Shown: positions 15,621 to 23,842 of the stretch, in pieces
Numbering within the stretch: the first letter of the stretch is position 1
Layout of the letters: each line of letters begins with the position of its first letter
Assembly (NCBI RefSeq): GCF_014634805.1
Contig: NZ_BMBS01000020.1
Span: forward strand, 1 to 35,624
DNA length: 35,624 nucleotides
DNA from: Leuconostoc falkenbergense
GTDB lineage: Bacteria > Bacillota > Bacilli > Lactobacillales > Lactobacillaceae
Direction: 5' to 3'
Program-made: the position numbers and the translations under genes
Notes under the pieces: generated by a model
Database searches by the model: none
The model's input: only the letters and a program-made list of their open reading frames with translations
Told to the model about the DNA's origin: nothing

Positions 15621-15643
15621 TATATATGATAATCATGTATAAT
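15621..15643 (+). promoter_or_regulatory. Palindromic operator overlapping the -10 of the ABC ATPase gene
   Basis: A 21-bp palindrome (15621-15641, 9 of 10 pairs matched, core ATGATAATCAT) overlaps the TATAAT at 15638-15643. A dimeric repressor bound there would block RNA polymerase. The core resembles the middle of Fur-type boxes, but the outer halves do not fit, so the regulator is open. Confidence 0.5.
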
Positions 15644-15673
15644 ATAAATTAATAATTCGAAACGGAGAGCGAT

Positions 15674-16408
15674 ATGGCTGATTTATTGGTGATTGAAAAT
15701 TTAACAAAAAAGTTTGGTGACAAAATAGTTTTTAAAGATATTAACGTTAATGTAAAGAAAGGCGAGGTAATTGCTGTCATTGGACCATCAGGTGCTGGTA
15801 AATCAACATTCTTGAGAGCTATCAATATGTTAGATAAACCAACAAGTGGCGAGGTTTTGTTTGAGGAAAACCAACTGACTAGTTTAAATGAAAATCAGCT
15901 TGATCAATTGCGTGAAAAAATGGGTATGGTTTTTCAAGGGTTCAATCTATTCCCAAATCTGACAGTTCTTGAAAATATTAAATTAGCACCCCTTAAAGTT
16001 AAGGGGCAAGATGATAAAATTGCCACAGAAACAGCCAAGCAGTTATTGACGCAGGTCGGACTTTCTGACAAGGCGGACCAATATCCCGCAAGCCTTTCTG
16101 GTGGACAAAAGCAGCGTGTTGCAATCGCACGTGCATTGGCCATGTCTCCAGATATGTTGCTTTTTGATGAACCGACTAGTGCATTAGATCCAGAAATGGT
16201 TGGTGAAGTATTGGCGGTAATGAAACAATTGGCTGAGGATGGCATGACAATGATTGTGGTCACACATGAGATGGGATTTGCCCGAGAAGTTGCAGATAAA
16301 GTTTGGTTTATGGCTGATGGCGGCATTCAGGAAATTGCTGAACCTAAAACTTTCTTTGAAACGCCCAAAACAGAACGCGCACAAGATTTTTTACAGAAAG
16401 TTCTATAA
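15674..16408 (+). CDS. Amino-acid ABC transporter ATP-binding protein (GlnQ type), orphan
   Basis: The 244-residue ATPase belongs to the polar amino acid uptake family (GlnQ/ArtP). It has Walker [10 protein letters not shown] (37-45), Q-loop Gln88, signature LSGGQKQR (141-148), Walker B MLLFDEP (161-167), D-loop SALD and H-loop His198. The [17 protein letters not shown] and [17 protein letters not shown] stretches are typical of the family. It should power import of a polar amino acid, but no permease or binding protein gene is adjacent, so it must pair with a module encoded elsewhere. GGAG lies 7 bases before the ATG. A palindrome over the -10 suggests repression. Confidence 0.88.
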   Translation: MADLLVIENLTKKFGDKIVFKDINVNVKKGEVIAVIGPSGAGKSTFLRAINMLDKPTSGEVLFEENQLTSLNENQLDQLREKMGMVFQGFNLFPNLTVLENIKLAPLKVKGQDDKIATETAKQLLTQVGLSDKADQYPASLSGGQKQRVAIARALAMSPDMLLFDEPTSALDPEMVGEVLAVMKQLAEDGMTMIVVTHEMGFAREVADKVWFMADGGIQEIAEPKTFFETPKTERAQDFLQKVL

Positions 16409-16458
16409 TCTCTTGATTGCGGTTGATACTTAAATTTACTGAAAATGATGTAAGTTAG

Positions 16459-16496
16459 TAAAAGCGCTTACATTTTCGAAGAAATAGCGTTATAAT
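16459..16496 (+). promoter_or_regulatory. uspA promoter with CcpA cre site
   Basis: TAAAAGCGCTTACA (16459-16472) differs from the cre consensus TGWAARCGYTWWCA at one base only. It overlaps the -35 CTTACA (16467-16472); TATAAT follows at 16491-16496 with 18-bp spacing. The position predicts repression by CcpA/HPr-Ser-P when a preferred sugar is present. Confidence 0.65.
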
Positions 16497-16527
16497 AAAA
16501 GTATCAAGAACGATAAGAGGTTGGGTC

Positions 16528-16968
16528 ATGGCATATCAGAATATTTTAGTAGCAATCGACGGATCAGATGTATCAAACATTTTAATAAAAAAGGTGGTTG
16601 AATTTGCTCCAGAAGCACACATTGACATTTTAACTGTTGTTGACACCAATGGCGGTGGCTATTTTGGTTCAATTGCGATGAGTGATGATGTTGTTTATCA
16701 AATGGAGCAAGATGCTGAAGCGTCAATTAACAAAGCTTATGAATATGCGCAGAGTTTAGGTCACACTGATGTTGATGTTCATGTTCGTTTTGGATCACCA
16801 AAGCAAGTTATTGCTCGACATTTTCCTAAGGATCACAAAAATGATTTGATTGTGATTGGGGAAACAGGGTTGAGTCGACTACAACGGGCAATGGCGGGAA
16901 CTGTTCCATCATTTGTGACACAAGTTGCTAATACAGATGTTCTCATCATGCGTACTTCTGAAAAGTAA
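16528..16968 (+). CDS. Universal stress protein UspA family
   Basis: The 146-residue protein has the Usp fold: N-terminal strand YQNILVAIDGSD with the nucleotide-contact Asp, a central variable helix region, and the ATP-binding GETGLSRLQRAMAGTVPSFV near the C-terminus (the G-2x-G-9x-G-S/T type loop), ending in strand TDVLIMR. It is therefore probably an ATP-binding UspA that forms dimers and helps survival under stress or starvation. AAGAGG precedes the ATG. It has its own promoter overlapped by a cre site, so expression should rise when preferred carbon is exhausted. It is convergent with the cyclophilin gene through a shared terminator. Confidence 0.92.
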   Translation: MAYQNILVAIDGSDVSNILIKKVVEFAPEAHIDILTVVDTNGGGYFGSIAMSDDVVYQMEQDAEASINKAYEYAQSLGHTDVDVHVRFGSPKQVIARHFPKDHKNDLIVIGETGLSRLQRAMAGTVPSFVTQVANTDVLIMRTSEK

Positions 16969-16970
16969 AA

Positions 16971-17005
16971 AAACACCAAATGTTGAAAATCATTTGGTGT
17001 TTTTT
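16971..17005. terminator. Bidirectional terminator between uspA and the cyclophilin gene
   Basis: AAACACCAAATG (16971-16982) and CATTTGGTGTTT (16991-17002) form a perfect 12-bp stem with T runs on both strands. Confidence 0.9.
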
Positions 17006-17771
17006 ATTTGGCCTCTTTAATAATCGTGATGTTCGTAATTTTGACAGGATCAACTGGTTTTGAAGCTTCTCCTGAACTACTGTCTTCAACCTTTGCTTCA
17101 GCAATTTTGTCTACTACTGACATGCCTTTGATTACTTGACCAAATACTGTGTAATCACCATCTAGGCTAGGCACACCGCCTTTTTTATAGGCATCATATA
17201 TTTTTGAAGGGTAATTATTTTCATCGACTTGCTTTGAGAGATTCTTTTTATTTTGAACGATGAAAAATTGGCTACCATTTGTGTCTGCTCCAGCATTGGC
17301 CATTGATACGGCGCCACGAATATTATAAAGTGATGTGCTAATTTCATTTTTGAAACCATTACCACTGTCAATACTGCTGTCTTTACCTTTCCAAATTGAC
17401 TCTCCGCCTGAGCCGTCACCTTTGGGGTCACCACCCTGAATCATGAAGTTGTTAATCACACGGTGAAAAATTGTATTGTTATAGTAACTTTGTTTGGCAT
17501 GGGTGATAAAGTTTTCAACAGCTAATGGTGCATATTTGTTGAATAGTTTGATAGTGATATCGCCATAACTCGTATGCAGCGTTACTTCACTTTCATTCTC
17601 AGATACAGCATTAGTCAATTGAGGCAAAGCAACTTTTTCTAACTTTGGATCCTTTTTTGTGGTTGAAGTCGCTGAGTTTGCTGAGTTAGCGAAATGCTGG
17701 TAGCCAACAATACCAGCAATTAGTAGTACAAGAATCACCGCCATTATGATTTGTGGTGCAAATTTTTTCAT
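17004..17771 (-). CDS. Extracytoplasmic cyclophilin-type peptidyl-prolyl isomerase
   Basis: The 255-residue protein starts with a KK and a hydrophobic segment (about 8-23, signal anchor; no lipobox cysteine), followed by a Ser/Ala/Thr/Lys linker and a cyclophilin domain (about 62-250). Active-site motifs are FHR (102-104, catalytic Arg104), FMIQGGD (109-115) and GSQFFI (166-171). It should catalyse cis-trans isomerisation of proline bonds during folding of exported proteins. It is the last gene of a three-gene minus-strand operon, with its AAAGGAT ribosome binding site inside the end of the methyltransferase gene 2 bases upstream. Confidence 0.92.
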   Translation of the reverse strand: MKKFAPQIIMAVILVLLIAGIVGYQHFANSANSATSTTKKDPKLEKVALPQLTNAVSENESEVTLHTSYGDITIKLFNKYAPLAVENFITHAKQSYYNNTIFHRVINNFMIQGGDPKGDGSGGESIWKGKDSSIDSGNGFKNEISTSLYNIRGAVSMANAGADTNGSQFFIVQNKKNLSKQVDENNYPSKIYDAYKKGGVPSLDGDYTVFGQVIKGMSVVDKIAEAKVEDSSSGEASKPVDPVKITNITIIKEAK

Positions 17772-17773
17772 GA

Positions 17774-18295
17774 TTAAATCCTTTCAATGATAAATGTCTG
17801 AGTTGCAGATGTCGTATAGTTAGCTTGATTGAAATCTTCTGGAATAAGTTCTGACAAATAATCTAGCCAATCTTTTGGCGTTGCATTAAATTTTGTAATC
17901 AAGAGACCACCATGTGTTAGTTTTGGCAAAACCAAGTCAATTTGATTGATAAAATGTGGTGGTTTGTCATTTGTGTTCTCTGTATCAGATGAATAATCAA
18001 AAATTGCAATACTAATTTGTTTTCGTTCACCCATATCAGTGCTTAATTGCTGCGTCAGATTATGACCAAGCAGAGTGACACGTTCTGATAGCCCGCTCAT
18101 GAAGAGAGATGCGGCTGCGGCGTTGGCGTTATCTTTTGTTGTTGCGTAGCTCAATACGTGACCTTCGTTGCCCACGCGTGTTGCTAAAAAACGTGTATTA
18201 ACGCCATTAGCTGTTGTTCCATCCAAAACCAAATCACCGATTTTAATATTTTGTTCAATTATTTGATGTGTAAATGTGTTACTTGAGGGAATCAT
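17774..18295 (-). CDS. Divergent MnmM/YtqB-like SAM-dependent methyltransferase
   Basis: The 173-residue protein has the size and layout of YtqB (MnmM), which methylates the aminomethyl group of tRNA wobble uridine. The start MIPSSNTFTHQIIEQNIKIG, then motif I VLDGTTANGVNTRFLA and the SLFMSGLSERVTLLGHNL region can be aligned with the family. But motif I normally reads D-A-T-x-G-N-G-x-D-T, and the later F-N-L-G-Y-L-P-G-G-D-K motif is replaced by IFDYSSDTENTND, so activity or substrate may differ. The ATG at 18295 follows AAGGAG; a longer start at 18355 runs into the PAP2 gene and is rejected. It overlaps the upstream PAP2 gene by 17 bases. Confidence 0.65.
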   Translation of the reverse strand: MIPSSNTFTHQIIEQNIKIGDLVLDGTTANGVNTRFLATRVGNEGHVLSYATTKDNANAAAASLFMSGLSERVTLLGHNLTQQLSTDMGERKQISIAIFDYSSDTENTNDKPPHFINQIDLVLPKLTHGGLLITKFNATPKDWLDYLSELIPEDFNQANYTTSATQTFIIERI

Positions 18296-18920
18296 CAGGT
18301 ACTCCTTTATTGTTAAAAAATAGTTGTTGACTGATATAAAGCATTGTGTATGCAATTGCCATCCCAGCGACTATATCACTCGGGTAGTGAACGTTGACAT
18401 AAACACGACTAATGGGAATTAAAATAATTAATCCAAGTAATAAGCAGGAAGCTACACGACGTTGCCAATTAGACTTTAGATGGCGATGTAAGATGATAAT
18501 CAAGCTACCATACAACAAAACAGATACCATTGCATGACCAGACGGGAAACTAAATCCAGATGTAGGGACTAAATGAGGTGTTGGGCGCGGTCGGGTGATA
18601 ATGTTTTTAACAATTTGATTGCTTAATCCTGCAAACACAATCACATTAAATCCAATAAATAGTGTTTCGCGATAAAAATGGTGGTAGATGAGCCAAAGTG
18701 AAATAGTTATCAGAATAATTGCACTCCAACTGACATTACCAATACTAGTAATCGTCGTGAAAAACCAATTATGTTTATGATCGTAATGTTGAATTAATTG
18801 CTGCCCAAAGTTGTCAAATTGCTGAATGAACTTAGCTTTTAATAAAACACCAACTGTTAAAGTAATAAAAACTGCCAAAGATATGCAAGGGAGAATAGAA
18901 ATTTTTTGTATTTTACGCAT
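18279..18920 (-). CDS. PAP2-family membrane phosphatase
   Basis: The 213-residue protein has about six membrane segments and the three phosphatase motifs of the PAP2 superfamily: K-x6-RP (Lys105 to Pro113), PSGH (126-129) and SR-x5-H-x3-D (Ser171 to Asp182). It probably dephosphorylates a lipid phosphate, such as undecaprenyl pyrophosphate or phosphatidic acid, on the outer face. The start is the ATG at 18920; a longer frame to 19160 is the complement of the leuS T-box. A TATAAT on the minus strand (18927-18932) lies 6 bases before the ATG with no ribosome binding site, suggesting a leaderless message. First gene of the minus-strand operon. Confidence 0.9.
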   Translation of the reverse strand: MRKIQKISILPCISLAVFITLTVGVLLKAKFIQQFDNFGQQLIQHYDHKHNWFFTTITSIGNVSWSAIILITISLWLIYHHFYRETLFIGFNVIVFAGLSNQIVKNIITRPRPTPHLVPTSGFSFPSGHAMVSVLLYGSLIIILHRHLKSNWQRRVASCLLLGLIILIPISRVYVNVHYPSDIVAGMAIAYTMLYISQQLFFNNKGVPDDSLK

Positions 18921-18926
18921 ATAATG

Positions 18927-18932
18927 ATTATA
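18927..18932 (-). promoter_or_regulatory. -10 box of the PAP2 operon, leaderless position
   Basis: TATAAT read on the minus strand, with CATTAT and then the ATG. The distance puts the transcription start at the A of the start codon. It is back to back with the leuS promoter. Confidence 0.45.
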
Positions 18933-18950
18933 CCCGATTGCGTAAAGATG

Positions 18951-18959
18951 TGATATAAT
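18951..18959 (+). promoter_or_regulatory. Extended -10 promoter of the leuS T-box transcript
   Basis: TGATATAAT is a perfect extended -10 box. The predicted start is near 18966, just before the T-box leader. Confidence 0.65.
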
Positions 18960-18965
18960 GAAAGC

Positions 18966-19197
18966 ATTACAGTCAACATTAGTAAGTATGGCGGGGTTGT
19001 AGAGAATAAGTGGCGCTGTAAACTTATCAAACAAAATACGGAACTCGGTTGACTGAATTACGGGTGAAATGTCAAGTAGTCTGTAACGTATGCTCGCGTT
19101 AAGGCAATTAGAGACGTAGTCGTACGTGAACATAGGTGGTACCGTGAATTCAAATTTCACCCTATGTCATGCTTTTTTGCATGGCATAGGTTTTTTT
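18966..19197 (+). ncRNA. T-box leader of leuS (Leu, CUC specifier)
   Basis: The leader has the parts of a tRNA-sensing T-box. Stem I spans about 18975-19095 with a specifier region reading GAACTC, whose CTC (19044-19046) is a leucine codon. The T-box sequence AGGTGGTACCGTG lies at 19134-19146. The antiterminator pairs CATAGGTG (19131-19138) with CACCCTATG (19158-19166). The competing terminator is CCTATGTCATGC (19161-19172) with GCATGGCATAGG (19179-19190) and seven T. Uncharged tRNA-Leu(GAG) would stabilise the antiterminator and switch leuS on when leucine is short. It fills the gene-free stretch 18921-19266. Confidence 0.93.
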
Positions 19198-19266
19198 ATT
19201 TGAAGGTGGTTAATCTAACGGTTTCTTGATGTTCCAACTTAAATAAAGCACACAAAGGAATAAATT

Positions 19267-21693
19267 ATGGCATATAATCACAAAGAAATTGAGCATAAAT
19301 GGCAAAAATATTGGGAGGATAATCAAACTTTTAAAGCGCCAGATCAATCAGATAAACCAAAGTATTATGTGATGGATATGTTTCCCTATCCTTCAGGGCA
19401 AGGGCTGCATGTTGGACATCCAGAAGGGTATACGGCAACAGACATTGTTAGTCGTTACAAGCGCGCCAATGGTTTCAACGTATTACATCCAATTGGTTGG
19501 GATGCTTTTGGGTTGCCGGCTGAACAATATGCTATCAAAACTGGTAATAATCCAGCTGGTTTTACAAATAAAAATGTCCAAGTTTTTAAAAAGCAAATCA
19601 AGTCTTTAGGTTTTTCGATTGACTGGTCACGAGAAATTAATACAACCGATCCAGAATACTATAAGTGGTCACAATGGATTTTTGAAAAGTTGTACGAAAA
19701 GGGTTTGGCTTACGAAGATGAGATTATGGTTAACTGGGCCCCAGATTTTCCGGGTGGTGGCATTGTTGTTGCCAATGAAGAAGTTGTTGACGGTAAGACT
19801 GAACGTGGTGGTTATCCTGTCTATCGCAAACCTATGAAGCAATGGGTTTTGCGTATTACTGCGTATGCAGATCGTTTGTTAGATGATTTAGAAGATTTAG
19901 ATTGGCCTGAAGCGATTAAAGAACAACAACGGCATTGGATTGGTCGATCAACTGGTGCTTCTGTTAACTTCAAAGTTGATGGTTTTGATGACGAAATCGA
20001 AGTCTACACCACACGACCTGATACGCTCTTCGGCGCTAAATATATGGTGCTGTCGCCCGAGCACGACCTAATTGAAAAAATTACAACACCAGATCAAGCA
20101 GAAGCAATTGCTGCATATCAGGAGATTGTTGCCACAAAGTCTGATCTTGAGCGGACTGATCTTAATAAAGACAAGACGGGCGCCTTCACTGGTGCTTACG
20201 GTATTAACCCTATAAATGGCGAAAAATTGCCAATTTGGATTGCTGATTATGTATTGGCGTCATACGGTACAGGTGCAATTATGGCGGTACCAGCTCATGA
20301 TGAACGTGATTATGCCTTTGCTAAGAAATTTGATTTGCCAATTACACCTATAATTGCTGGAGGCGACGTTAATGAAGCCGCATATACTGGTGATGGCACG
20401 CATATCAATTCTGGATTTTTGGACGGATTAAACAAGCAAGAGGCTATTGATAAAGCGATTGAATGGTTGGAAGACAATCACGCAGGACATAAACAAGTCA
20501 ATTACCGATTGAGAGACTGGATTTTCTCTCGCCAACGCTATTGGGGTGAACCGATTCCTGTCATTCATTGGGAAGACGGGACACAAACTCTCGTACCTGA
20601 GGAAGAGTTGCCACTTCGTCTGCCAGAAATGACACAAGATCAGTTGAAGCCTTCAGGAACAGGAGAATCGCCACTTGCCAATGCAACTGAGTGGTTAAAT
20701 GTGACACGAGAAGATGGTGTTAAAGGACGACGTGAGACCAACACTATGCCACAATGGGCGGGATCTTCTTGGTATTTCCTGCGTTATGTGGATCCACATA
20801 ATTCAAAGGTTTTAGCAGATCCAGAAAAGTTGAAATACTGGATGAATGTTGATTTGTATGTTGGTGGTGCTGAACACGCTGTTTTGCATTTATTGTATGC
20901 CCGTTTTTGGCATAAGTTCTTGTACGATTTGGGTGTTGTACCTACTAAAGAACCTTTCCAAAAACTTGTTAACCAAGGCATGATTTTAGGTGAAAATCAT
21001 GAAAAAATGTCTAAATCAAAAGGCAATGTGGTTAATCCAGATGAGATTGTTAATGATTATGGTGCCGACACACTACGCGTATATGAAATGTTTATGGGAC
21101 CATTAACACAAAGTAAACCGTGGTCTGAAGAAGGTGTTGCTGGCTCACGTCGTTGGTTGGATCGTGTTTGGCGATTACTAGTTGATGATGAGGGAAAGTT
21201 GCGTGATCACGTAACGACAGTTAACCCTGGTGATTTAGATAAAGTTTATAATCAGACGGTGAAAAAAGTAACTGACGACTTAGAAAATATGCGTTTCAAT
21301 ACGGCTATTTCACAATTGATGGTTTTCGTGAATGAAGCTTATAAATCAGATGCTTTGCCAATTCAGTATATGAATGGCTTTGTACAAATGTTAGCACCGA
21401 TTGCACCATTTTTGGCTGAAGAGTTATGGCAAAAACTTGGTCATACGGAAGGTGTTAGTTATGAACCTTGGCCAACATATGATGAAAAACAACTTGTTGA
21501 AGACACAGCCGAAATTATTTTCCAGGTCAACGGCAAAGTACGTGGTAAGGCAACTGTCGCCATAGATATTGACAAAGATGCTATGGTCGAAGCTGCTAAA
21601 GCAGATGATAATGTCCAAAACTTCATTAACGGCAAAGAAATTCGTAAAGTTATTGCGATTCCTGGTAAGTTTGTTAATATTGTAGTAAGCTAA
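19267..21693 (+). CDS. leuS: Leucyl-tRNA synthetase
   Basis: LeuRS charges tRNA-Leu with leucine. The 808-residue class Ia synthetase has the HIGH signature as HVGH (48-51, in [20 protein letters not shown]), the CP1 editing domain (about 220-410, with [12 protein letters not shown] and the [19 protein letters not shown] motif that contains the editing Asp), KMSKS (580-584), the anticodon-binding helical domain and the C-terminal domain ending in [15 protein letters not shown]. Length matches Gram-positive LeuRS. AAAGGAAT precedes the ATG. Transcription depends on the T-box leader. No clear terminator follows, so the flippase gene may be co-transcribed. Confidence 0.99.
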   Translation: MAYNHKEIEHKWQKYWEDNQTFKAPDQSDKPKYYVMDMFPYPSGQGLHVGHPEGYTATDIVSRYKRANGFNVLHPIGWDAFGLPAEQYAIKTGNNPAGFTNKNVQVFKKQIKSLGFSIDWSREINTTDPEYYKWSQWIFEKLYEKGLAYEDEIMVNWAPDFPGGGIVVANEEVVDGKTERGGYPVYRKPMKQWVLRITAYADRLLDDLEDLDWPEAIKEQQRHWIGRSTGASVNFKVDGFDDEIEVYTTRPDTLFGAKYMVLSPEHDLIEKITTPDQAEAIAAYQEIVATKSDLERTDLNKDKTGAFTGAYGINPINGEKLPIWIADYVLASYGTGAIMAVPAHDERDYAFAKKFDLPITPIIAGGDVNEAAYTGDGTHINSGFLDGLNKQEAIDKAIEWLEDNHAGHKQVNYRLRDWIFSRQRYWGEPIPVIHWEDGTQTLVPEEELPLRLPEMTQDQLKPSGTGESPLANATEWLNVTREDGVKGRRETNTMPQWAGSSWYFLRYVDPHNSKVLADPEKLKYWMNVDLYVGGAEHAVLHLLYARFWHKFLYDLGVVPTKEPFQKLVNQGMILGENHEKMSKSKGNVVNPDEIVNDYGADTLRVYEMFMGPLTQSKPWSEEGVAGSRRWLDRVWRLLVDDEGKLRDHVTTVNPGDLDKVYNQTVKKVTDDLENMRFNTAISQLMVFVNEAYKSDALPIQYMNGFVQMLAPIAPFLAEELWQKLGHTEGVSYEPWPTYDEKQLVEDTAEIIFQVNGKVRGKATVAIDIDKDAMVEAAKADDNVQNFINGKEIRKVIAIPGKFVNIVVS

Positions 21694-21739
21694 GAAATTA
21701 CATGTTGTGGCATTTGTCAATTTAGAATGTTGCGCAAAT

Positions 21740-21755
21740 CCTCACTTAGGTGAGG
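21740..21755 (+). promoter_or_regulatory. Small hairpin before the flippase gene
   Basis: CCTCAC - TTAG - GTGAGG forms a 6-bp stem whose right arm holds the only purine-rich ribosome-binding-like sequence (GAGGG) before the gene. Confidence 0.35.
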
Positions 21756-21784
21756 GTACATATCAAAAAATGGGGTCACTAAAT

Positions 21785-23728
21785 ATGTCGGATGATCAAC
21801 GTCCAGAAAATCTCAATAGCGGAAATCGCGTCGATAAAATTAACGTCGATGGACAAATGTTGAGTGCTGAGGAAATTTTAGCTCGTGCACGTAAGCGTGT
21901 GCAGAACAAACAGTCACCATCACATTCCGGTGGAGTAGCCCCTCAGTCTCATCAAAAAACAGTCATGTCAAATGCTGATATTGCGTTATTAAAGCAAAAA
22001 AATGATCAGGCACGTAAGAAAATCATTCAAAAGAAGCCCAGTTTGACAGTAGCAGAGACTTCAAATACGCAATCACAACCTGTAACCCCTTCAGATACAG
22101 CTGCTGTCAGTGACAACCAAGCGACGTTAGTGAAAGGCTCCGCGTGGTTGTCAGTGGGTAACATGGTGTCACGTATTCTTGGTGCATTGTACATTTTGCC
22201 TTGGATGGCGATGTTGGGCGTGTACGGTAACCGAGCAAATGGTTTATTTACACAAGGCTATAATGTTTATGCTGTTTTTTTGGCCATTGCAACGTTTGGT
22301 ATTCCAGCGGCCATTTCTAAAATTGTAGCGGAATTAGCTGCTAAACATGATATTTATCGTTCACGGCAACTCACACGTCAATCAATTTGGCTTGGGATTG
22401 GTTTAGGCATTCTCTTTGGCGCCATCTTATATATTGCGGCGCCATGGTTATCTAACGGTAATGCTAATGTAATACCAGTATTGCATTCGTTGGCGCCTGC
22501 AGTGGCAATTTTCCCGCTAATGTCGATGATTCGTGGTATTTTTCAAGGGCACCAATTAATGAGTGTGTCAGCGATGTCACAAGTTATTGAACAAATTGCT
22601 CGAGTCGCGTATATGCTTATCACAGCGGTCGTTATTCTAAAATCTAATCCTACAAATTGGACGGGTGTCGTCGTTCAATCAACCTTTGCAGCGTTTATCG
22701 GTGCTATTTTCAGTATGTTGGTTCTTATATGGGGCTGGGCCAGGTATCGTCACATTTTGGTGCAACCAATTGAAAATGCGCAACCGACACATCACGCCCC
22801 AACATTTGGTCTAGTTCTAAATATTTTAAGAGAATCATGGCCGTTTATTATTATTGGATCAGCTATTACGCTTTTCCAACTGGTTGATCAGTATTCTTTC
22901 TTTGATATTATGAACCATTTTTTTGCCAATTCTAATACTGAATTACTAAATCAGTTTGCTTTGTTCAGTGCTAATCCCAACAAACTGATCATGATTATTG
23001 TGCCTTTTTCAACTAGTATTGCGGCAACTGCCTTGCCTATGTTATCAGGTAGTAAAGCGACATTAACACATGCTGACATTCAAACTCAACTTAAGCAAGT
23101 TATGAAATTATTTGCTTTAATCATGTTGCCAAGTGCATTGGGAATGTATGCTGTTGCTGGACCGTTATATAAAATGTTTTATCCAATTGGGGCTTCAAAT
23201 CAAGACGGTATCTATTTGTTACAATATTCGACTATTTTAGCCATTGCATTTAGTCTATTCATGTTACTATCTTTTGTGCTACAAGCATTATCAGAAGTGT
23301 CAATTGTGATGAAAGCTTTTATAGCAGGATTTGTAATTAAAATTGTTTTGCAAATACCGTTAATTCGTTTTTTTGAAGGAATGGGTGCTTTAATGGCTAG
23401 TGTCATTGGCATGGTTGTTGCAATCGCCTATATGCTTGATTTTTTGAAGTCAATGTACGGTGTTTCATTTAGTACAATCGGGCGCGAGCTATGGCGTATG
23501 TTTGTTGCGTCTGCTATGATGGCTGTAATTGCCAGACTAATTGTTTTCTTTTTCAGTAATTTTGTCTTCCCGATGGATACAAAGTTATCAGTAACGATTA
23601 CAACGTTTGTTGCAGTATTCATCGGTGGCGCTATTCTGATTATGGCCTATATTCGTATTGGGGTGGCCGATGACTTATTAGGATCAAAGATGCGATTTGT
23701 GCCAAAAATATTACGTCCAAAGCGATGA
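21785..23728 (+). CDS. YtgP/MurJ-type lipid II flippase family protein (MOP superfamily)
   Basis: From ATG 21785 the protein has 647 residues. Residues 1-125 are cytoplasmic and hydrophilic, including an SAEEILARARKRVQNK segment and a Ser/Thr/Gln-rich stretch. The remaining 520 residues hold about 14 membrane segments starting at KGSAWLSVGNMVSRILGALYILPW, the signature of the YtgP/SpoVB branch; streptococcal YtgP works as a lipid II flippase for peptidoglycan. The role here is by family. Start options are 21707 (no site), 21770 and 21785; I prefer 21785, though its ribosome binding site is weak. The long N-terminal extension is unusual. The stop lies within its terminator stem. Confidence 0.82.
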   Translation: MSDDQRPENLNSGNRVDKINVDGQMLSAEEILARARKRVQNKQSPSHSGGVAPQSHQKTVMSNADIALLKQKNDQARKKIIQKKPSLTVAETSNTQSQPVTPSDTAAVSDNQATLVKGSAWLSVGNMVSRILGALYILPWMAMLGVYGNRANGLFTQGYNVYAVFLAIATFGIPAAISKIVAELAAKHDIYRSRQLTRQSIWLGIGLGILFGAILYIAAPWLSNGNANVIPVLHSLAPAVAIFPLMSMIRGIFQGHQLMSVSAMSQVIEQIARVAYMLITAVVILKSNPTNWTGVVVQSTFAAFIGAIFSMLVLIWGWARYRHILVQPIENAQPTHHAPTFGLVLNILRESWPFIIIGSAITLFQLVDQYSFFDIMNHFFANSNTELLNQFALFSANPNKLIMIIVPFSTSIAATALPMLSGSKATLTHADIQTQLKQVMKLFALIMLPSALGMYAVAGPLYKMFYPIGASNQDGIYLLQYSTILAIAFSLFMLLSFVLQALSEVSIVMKAFIAGFVIKIVLQIPLIRFFEGMGALMASVIGMVVAIAYMLDFLKSMYGVSFSTIGRELWRMFVASAMMAVIARLIVFFFSNFVFPMDTKLSVTITTFVAVFIGGAILIMAYIRIGVADDLLGSKMRFVPKILRPKR

Positions 23729-23746
23729 TTGTTCATCGTTTTTTTT
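23721..23746 (+). terminator. Terminator of the flippase gene
   Basis: CGATGA (23723-23728) and TCATCG (23733-23738) pair around TTGT, followed by eight T. The TGA stop codon is part of the stem. Confidence 0.8.
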
Positions 23747-23776
23747 ATAACATAAAATATTCTAAAGATGGTATTT

Positions 23777-23805
23777 TTTAGACGTTATATACGGTATGCT
23801 AAAAT
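23777..23805 (+). promoter_or_regulatory. Promoter of the orf282-orf304-lemA-htpX operon
   Basis: TTTAGA (23777-23782) and an extended -10 TGC-TAAAAT (23797-23805) are separated by 17 bp. Confidence 0.6.
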
Positions 23806-23842
23806 TAGGTTTTAAACTATTGTTTCAACGGAGGCATATCAA

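Noticed and set aside
15628-15642. Fur or PerR box at the ABC ATPase promoter
   Set aside because: Only the central ATGATAATCAT fits. The outer half of the 7-1-7 pattern mismatches at four of seven positions.
15332-15652. 106-codon plus-strand frame after tuf
   Set aside because: It starts inside the tuf terminator, runs through the complement of the 45-aa gene and has no ribosome binding site.
18921-19160. N-terminal extension of the PAP2 protein
   Set aside because: The stretch is the complement of the leuS T-box leader and has no protein-like features; the ATG at 18920 gives the normal family length.
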